NCBI RefSeq assembly: GCF_008704425.1
Contig: NZ_CP023696.1
Coordinates: 3,706,501-3,770,500 of the forward strand
Source: Streptomyces fradiae ATCC 10745 = DSM 40063
GTDB taxonomy: Bacteria > Actinomycetota > Actinomycetes > Streptomycetales > Streptomycetaceae
Direction of reading: 5' to 3'
Length of the DNA stretch: 64,000 nucleotides
Under the pieces are notes generated by a model. The model did not search any database, was not told the origin of the DNA, and saw only the letters and a list, made by a program, of their open reading frames with translations. This document shows, one piece after another, positions 60,181 through 64,000 of this stretch; the stretch's first letter is position 1; the number at the start of each line of letters is the position of its first letter. The position numbers were made by a program, and so were the translations under genes.

Positions 60181-60864
60181 ATGGGTGTGGTGGGCGACGC
60201 CTGGGCGTGGCTGTCGACCGGCGCCAACTGGCGCGGCGAGGCCGGCGTGTGGCACCGGCTGGGGGAGCACCTGTGGTTCAGCGGGATCTCCCTGCTGGTG
60301 GCCTGCCTGATCGCGCTGCCGCTCGCGTTCTGGCTGGGGCACGTCGGCCGGGGCGGCGCCCTGGCGGTGAACGTGTCGAACGTCGGCCGCGCGGTGCCCA
60401 CGCTGGCGGTGCTGGTGCTGCTGACGCTCACGCCGCTGGGCCGGTACGGGGGCGTGCCGGCGGTCGTCGCGCTGGTGCTGTTCGCCGTGCCGCCGCTGCT
60501 CACCAACACGTACCTGGGCATGCGCGAGGTGGATCGGACGGTGGTGGAGGCCGCGCGCGGCATGGGGATGTCCGGCGGGCAGCTCTTCCGTACGGTCGAA
60601 CTGCCCCTGGCGGCGCCGATGGTGATGACGGGCCTGCGGCTGGCGGCCGTCCAGGTGATCGCCACGGCCACCCTCGCCGCGATGGCCGGCGAGGGCGGCC
60701 TGGGCCGGATCATCACGGCTGGTTTCCACACGTACGACACGGCGCAGGTGTTCGCGGGGGCGCTGCTCGTGGGCGCCCTGGCCCTGCTGGTCGAGGGCGT
60801 GCTGGCGGCGGCGGGCAGGGTGCTCGCGGGCCATGGACCGAACGGACGGAGACCTGAATCGTGA
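60181..60864 (+). CDS. Compatible-solute ABC transporter permease 2
   Basis: 227 residues, OpuCD/ProW type. Membrane segments and EAA loop are clear: LWFSGISLLVACLIALPLAF, VGRAVPTLAVLVLLTLTPLG, VPPLLTNTYLGMREVDRTVV, EAARGMGMSGGQLFRTVELP, LAAPMVMTGLRLAAVQVIAT. Length is normal. Three bases separate it from permease 1, and its stop overlaps the GTG of the binding-protein gene (GTGA). Confidence 0.94.
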   Translation: MGVVGDAWAWLSTGANWRGEAGVWHRLGEHLWFSGISLLVACLIALPLAFWLGHVGRGGALAVNVSNVGRAVPTLAVLVLLTLTPLGRYGGVPAVVALVLFAVPPLLTNTYLGMREVDRTVVEAARGMGMSGGQLFRTVELPLAAPMVMTGLRLAAVQVIATATLAAMAGEGGLGRIITAGFHTYDTAQVFAGALLVGALALLVEGVLAAAGRVLAGHGPNGRRPES

Positions 60865-61838
60865 GAAGCGCGAACAACCGCCTGGCCGTCGCGGCTCTGG
60901 GCGTCCTCGCCCTGACCGCGGGGCTCACCGGGTGCGGAGGCAGCCTGGAGGAGCGCGGCGGGTCGACCGGCGACCCCTCCGGGACCGGGGGCAAGGGCGC
61001 GGTCGTCGTCGGCTCGGCCGGCTTCACCGAGTCGCGGGTGCTCGCCGAGCTGTACGCGGGCGTCCTGGCGGACGCGGGATACCGCACGTCCATCAGGACC
61101 GTGGAGAACCGCGAGCTGTACGCACCCTCCCTGGAGAGCGGCGAGATCGACGTCGTACCGGAATACGCGGCTACGCTTGCGGAATTCCTCAACGCGAAGG
61201 CGAACGGCCCGAAGGCGGCCCAGGAGAAGCCCGTCGCGTCGAGCGATGTGACGGCCACCGTGGCCGCCCTGGAGAAGCTCGCCGCGCCGCGCGGGCTGAA
61301 GGTCCTTCCGGCGGGTGACGCGGTCGACCAGAACGCTTTCGCGGTGACCAGGGAATTCGCCGCCGAACACCAGCTGAAGTCCCTTTCCGATCTCGGCCGT
61401 TCGAAGATCAAGGTGAAGATCGCGGCGGGCGACGAGTGCACCGTCCGGCCGTTCTGCGCGCCCGGTCTGAAGTCCGTCTACGGAATCGACGTGGCGGGCG
61501 TCGACCCCAAGGGCGTGGGCACGCCCCAGGCCAAGCAGGCCGTGAAGGACGGCGCCGCGCAGCTGGTGCTGACCACGACGACCGACGCCACGCTCGACGC
61601 CTTCGGACTGGTGCTGCTGGAGGACGACAGGAAACTCCAGAACGCCGACAACGTCCTGCCCGTCGTCAATGCGCGGGACGCCGGTTCACCCGGCGTCGCG
61701 GACGCCCTCAACAAGATCACCAAGTCGTTGTCGACGGCGGATCTGGTCGAGCTGAACCGGAAGGTCGACGCCGAGCGCGCAAAGCCCGCCGACGTGGCGA
61801 AGGCTTACCTGGAGGAGAAGGGACTGGTCGGTGGGTAA
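60861..61838 (+). CDS. Compatible-solute ABC transporter substrate-binding lipoprotein (OpuAC type)
   Basis: 325 residues from GTG 60861. Lipobox LTGC with Cys25 (ALTAGLTGCGG). The binding domain has VVVGSAGFTESRVLAELYAG, NRELYAPSLESGEIDVVPEY, AATLAEFLNAKANGPK, VDQNAFAVTREFAAEHQLKS, and GVGTPQAKQAVKDGAAQLVL. The pattern is of OpuCC/ProX proteins for choline, glycine betaine or carnitine. The aromatic cage residues cannot be confirmed by eye. The end (DVAKAYLEEKGLVGG) is complete. Last gene of the operon. Confidence 0.93.
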   Translation: MRSANNRLAVAALGVLALTAGLTGCGGSLEERGGSTGDPSGTGGKGAVVVGSAGFTESRVLAELYAGVLADAGYRTSIRTVENRELYAPSLESGEIDVVPEYAATLAEFLNAKANGPKAAQEKPVASSDVTATVAALEKLAAPRGLKVLPAGDAVDQNAFAVTREFAAEHQLKSLSDLGRSKIKVKIAAGDECTVRPFCAPGLKSVYGIDVAGVDPKGVGTPQAKQAVKDGAAQLVLTTTTDATLDAFGLVLLEDDRKLQNADNVLPVVNARDAGSPGVADALNKITKSLSTADLVELNRKVDAERAKPADVAKAYLEEKGLVGG

Positions 61839-61944
61839 CGGCCGCCCGTACGGGAAGTGGAGTCACCGTGCCGGTTCGCCGCGCGCACGGAACAATGCCG
61901 GGCCCCCGTCCCGAACTTCCCGTACGCACGGTAAATTTCAGGCC

Positions 61945-63153
61945 ATGCCACGTGGACGCCACCGCCATTCCCCACCCCTGCACCGGCTGCTCCCGCCCTC
62001 CGCGGTGGCCGGCGCGTCCGTCCTGTGCGCGGCGGGCGCCTGGCTCCTCGCCGATCCGCTGGGGCTGCGTCTGCTCGTCGCCGCGGCGGCGGCCGCCGCG
62101 GTCACGGGAGCGGTCCTCATGCGCTCCTGGGACCGCGCGGCCGGCCGGCGGGTCGCCGAGCTGACCCGCGCCAGGGCCGGCGACCAGTGGAAGACCGAGG
62201 AGCGCATAGCCGATCTGGAGGCCGACCTCGAGGAGGCCCGCGAGCTGCGTGCCAAGCTGGACGCGAAGCTGCGCGCCAAGCGGGTCGAGCTCGCGGGGCT
62301 GCGCAACGAGCACGCGGAGCTGCTGCGCCGGTACGCCACCGCCGAGACCCAGCGCGCCAGCGCGCTGGAGGGCCGCCGCCGGCTGGCGCTGGGCGCCACC
62401 GCCCCGGGGGCTCGCGGCACGGGCGGTACGGCCGGCGCTCCGGCGGGCGGCGCTCCGGCGTCCGGCGGGGCGCCCGCGGTCACGTCCGCCGCGCCGGCCA
62501 AGGAGGACTACCTGCGCGCGGCGCGGGCCCTCGACAGCCTCGCGCGCAACGCCGCGGAGCAGAAGGCCCGCCGCTCCGCCGAGCCGTCGGCCGGTCGTCC
62601 CGCCGATCGACCCGCCGATCGCCCGGCCGGTCCCGTGGCCGGGGTGCCGGGTGCTCCTGCCGGGGCGATCGGTCCGGCCGGTTCGCCCGCCGGCACGGCC
62701 GGGTCCTCCGCCGGCGCGGCACCCGGCCTCACCGGCCCGGTGTCCGGTACCGCCGGGCCCACCGGGCCCACCGGTCCCACCGCCGGGGCGACCGGCACGT
62801 CCGCCCTCGCGATGCGCCCCGTCCCGGCGGCGGCCACCATCGTCCCGTACGCCGCCCGGCGCCGCCCCGTCCCGCGCCCCTCGGGCAGCTTCGACTTCTT
62901 CGGCACGCGGAAGGCGGCCCCCGCGCCGGGCGGTGACACGCCGGGCGGTGACAAGAAGAAGCCCGCCGCGATCGAGGCGGCCGTCCAGGACGAGGACCTG
63001 GCGGACGTCGTCGGCGAGGAGGCCCTCGCCGAGGCCGGCCCGGCCGGCCGGGAGGCGGCGGGGCGGGCGGTCGGCGAGGTCATCGACCTCACCGCGCACG
63101 ACGAGACCGAGCAGCTCGACGTGGCCGGGCTGCGCGACGCGGTCGGCTCGTAG
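61945..63153 (+). CDS. Membrane-anchored coiled-coil protein of unknown function
   Basis: 402 residues from ATG 61945. Two hydrophobic segments at about 19-36 and 43-59 (RLLVAAAAAAAVTGAVLM) form a hairpin. A coiled coil of about 70 residues follows (WKTEERIADLEADLEEAREL, RAKLDAKLRAKRVELAGLRN). The middle is Pro/Gly/Ala/Ser/Thr-rich with repeats (GPTGPTGP, PADRPADRPAG). The C terminus has an acidic part (EDLADVVGEEALAEAGPAG, VIDLTAHDETEQLDVAGLRD). Homologues with the same plan occur next to the ABC importer or nuoD2 in streptomycetes as I recall. It could be a polar scaffold; function unknown. Confidence 0.8.
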   Translation: MPRGRHRHSPPLHRLLPPSAVAGASVLCAAGAWLLADPLGLRLLVAAAAAAAVTGAVLMRSWDRAAGRRVAELTRARAGDQWKTEERIADLEADLEEARELRAKLDAKLRAKRVELAGLRNEHAELLRRYATAETQRASALEGRRRLALGATAPGARGTGGTAGAPAGGAPASGGAPAVTSAAPAKEDYLRAARALDSLARNAAEQKARRSAEPSAGRPADRPADRPAGPVAGVPGAPAGAIGPAGSPAGTAGSSAGAAPGLTGPVSGTAGPTGPTGPTAGATGTSALAMRPVPAAATIVPYAARRRPVPRPSGSFDFFGTRKAAPAPGGDTPGGDKKKPAAIEAAVQDEDLADVVGEEALAEAGPAGREAAGRAVGEVIDLTAHDETEQLDVAGLRDAVGS

Positions 63154-63319
63154 GCACGGCGGGGCGGCGCGCGTACGGCACGCCGCTGGAGCACACCCAG
63201 CTCGCGCTGGAGACCGGAGGCGGCCGGGGACATGTGGTCCCCGGCCGCCTTCCGCGCGTCAGGGGGCGCCCCGCACGGGGACGCCTGCCCCGGGCCGCCG
63301 GGCGTCCGCCGTACCGCGG

Positions 63320-64000
63320 CTACTTGTCGATGTCGCCGACGACGAAGAAGAACGAGCCGAGGATCGCCACCATGTCCGAGACCAGCGTCCCGGGCAGCAG
63401 CTCCGACAGCACCTGGATGTTGTTGTAGGAGGCGGAGCGCAGCTTCAGCCGGTACGGGGTCTTGTCGCCCTTGGACACCAGGTAGTAGCCGTTGACGCCG
63501 AGCGGGTTCTCCGTCCACGCGTACGTGTGGCCCTCCGGGGCCTTGAGGACCTTCGGCAGCCGCTGGTTGACCGGGCCGGGGGGCAGCTCGGCGATCCGGT
63601 CCAGGCACGCGTCGGCGAGGTCGAGCGCGTTGTGCGTCTGCTCCAGCAGGCACTCGAACCGCGCGAGGCAGTCGCCCTCCCGCCGGGTGACGACCTTCAG
63701 GGTGTCCTGGAGCTCTCCGTAGGCGAGGTACGGCTCGTCGCGGCGCAGGTCGAAGTCGACGCCGGAGGCCCGGGCGATGGGGCCGCTCACCCCGTACGCG
63801 TGCGCCGCCTCGGGGCTCAGCACGCCGACGCCGCGGGTCCGGCCGCGGAAGATCTCGTTGCCGAGGACCAGCCGGTCGTACACGTCCATCCGGGAGCGGA
63901 CGGCGGCGACGGTCTCGCGGGTCCTGCCCAGCCAGCCCGCCGGGAGGTCCTCCTTCAGCCCGCCGACCCGGTTGAACATGTAGTGGATGCGGCCGCCGGA
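63320..64000 (-). CDS. nuoD: NADH-quinone oxidoreductase subunit D (NuoD-like), C-terminal part, cut by window edge
   Basis: About 226 C-terminal residues of a 49-kDa-type subunit; the frame is open to the last base. Recognisable are [80 protein letters not shown] and [20 protein letters not shown]. The end GDIDK is slightly different from the GEVDR usual for operon-borne NuoD. No other nuo gene lies beside it in the window, so it is likely the orphan nuoD2 copy known from S. coelicolor. Role unknown; it may support an alternative or partial complex I. Confidence 0.92.
   Translation of the reverse strand, partial: SGGRIHYMFNRVGGLKEDLPAGWLGRTRETVAAVRSRMDVYDRLVLGNEIFRGRTRGVGVLSPEAAHAYGVSGPIARASGVDFDLRRDEPYLAYGELQDTLKVVTRREGDCLARFECLLEQTHNALDLADACLDRIAELPPGPVNQRLPKVLKAPEGHTYAWTENPLGVNGYYLVSKGDKTPYRLKLRSASYNNIQVLSELLPGTLVSDMVAILGSFFFVVGDIDK

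Overview
The window is chromosomal DNA of a Streptomyces-type actinobacterium. The reasons are extreme G+C with a strong third-position G/C bias, GTG/TTG starts, GTGA/ATGA translational coupling, chaplins, rodlins, a MelC1/MelC2 tyrosinase pair, a TipA regulator with its classical promoter, a DUF397/XRE/ATPase regulatory triad and a single in-gene TTA (bldA) codon. I found no rRNA, tRNA, CRISPR array, prophage or insertion sequence.

Region A (1-26,000) is a development and cell-surface island. After the tail of a LysE-like exporter and a VKOR/DUF5949 pair comes the melanin operon melC1-melC2. It is convergent with a chaplin that carries a His/Lys-rich tail. A small secreted protein and a second short chaplin follow. 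From 5,503 to 17,260 nine co-directional genes form an exopolysaccharide machine: secreted surface protein, glycosyltransferase, undecaprenyl-phosphate sugar-1-phosphate transferase, O-antigen-ligase-like polymerase/ligase, MurJ/Wzx-like flippase, NodB deacetylase, second glycosyltransferase, Wzz-like protein and a CelD/FemAB-like acyltransferase. Eight of them, from the first glycosyltransferase onward, form an unbroken chain of overlapping genes. A secreted GH26 hydrolase is convergent with the operon, and an ATP-grasp ligase plus FAD oxidoreductase follow. A third short chaplin, a P450, a DUF6479 protein and two tandem rodlins close the island. Promoters resembling the sigma-BldN type (CGTAAC-N16-CGTTGA) can be read upstream of two chaplins and the first rodlin, which suggests that part of the surface programme is co-regulated.

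Region B (26,000-33,000) holds a stand-alone family A DNA polymerase, a DUF2786 protein, a lipoprotein and a zinc-independence island. Cysteine-poor paralogues of ribosomal proteins S14, L28, L33, L31 and S18, plus a CobW-like protein without a Walker A loop, diverge from a 15-bp Zur-like palindrome.

Region C (33,000-42,300) holds regulators and metabolism: a DUF397/ATPase/XRE triad, an aldehyde dehydrogenase, DinB and PadR proteins, autoregulated TipA, a DUF368 (polyprenyl-phosphate translocase) protein and a ThrE exporter.

Region D (42,500-64,000) is conserved housekeeping: ppa, dacB, a DUF2342 protein, tilS, hpt, ftsH and folE, convergent with folP-NTF2-folB-folK-DUF3180. Then come an aminoacyl-phosphatidylglycerol-type transferase divergent from a secreted esterase, a glycine-betaine/choline-type ABC importer, a coiled-coil protein and the 3' part of an orphan nuoD. 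From memory, region A resembles the S. coelicolor melC-chaplin-rdl neighbourhood, while B (from rpsN on) to D resemble the nuoD2-fol-ftsH-ppa-tipA-rpsR2 neighbourhood, so a rearrangement breakpoint may lie between about 26 and 30 kb.
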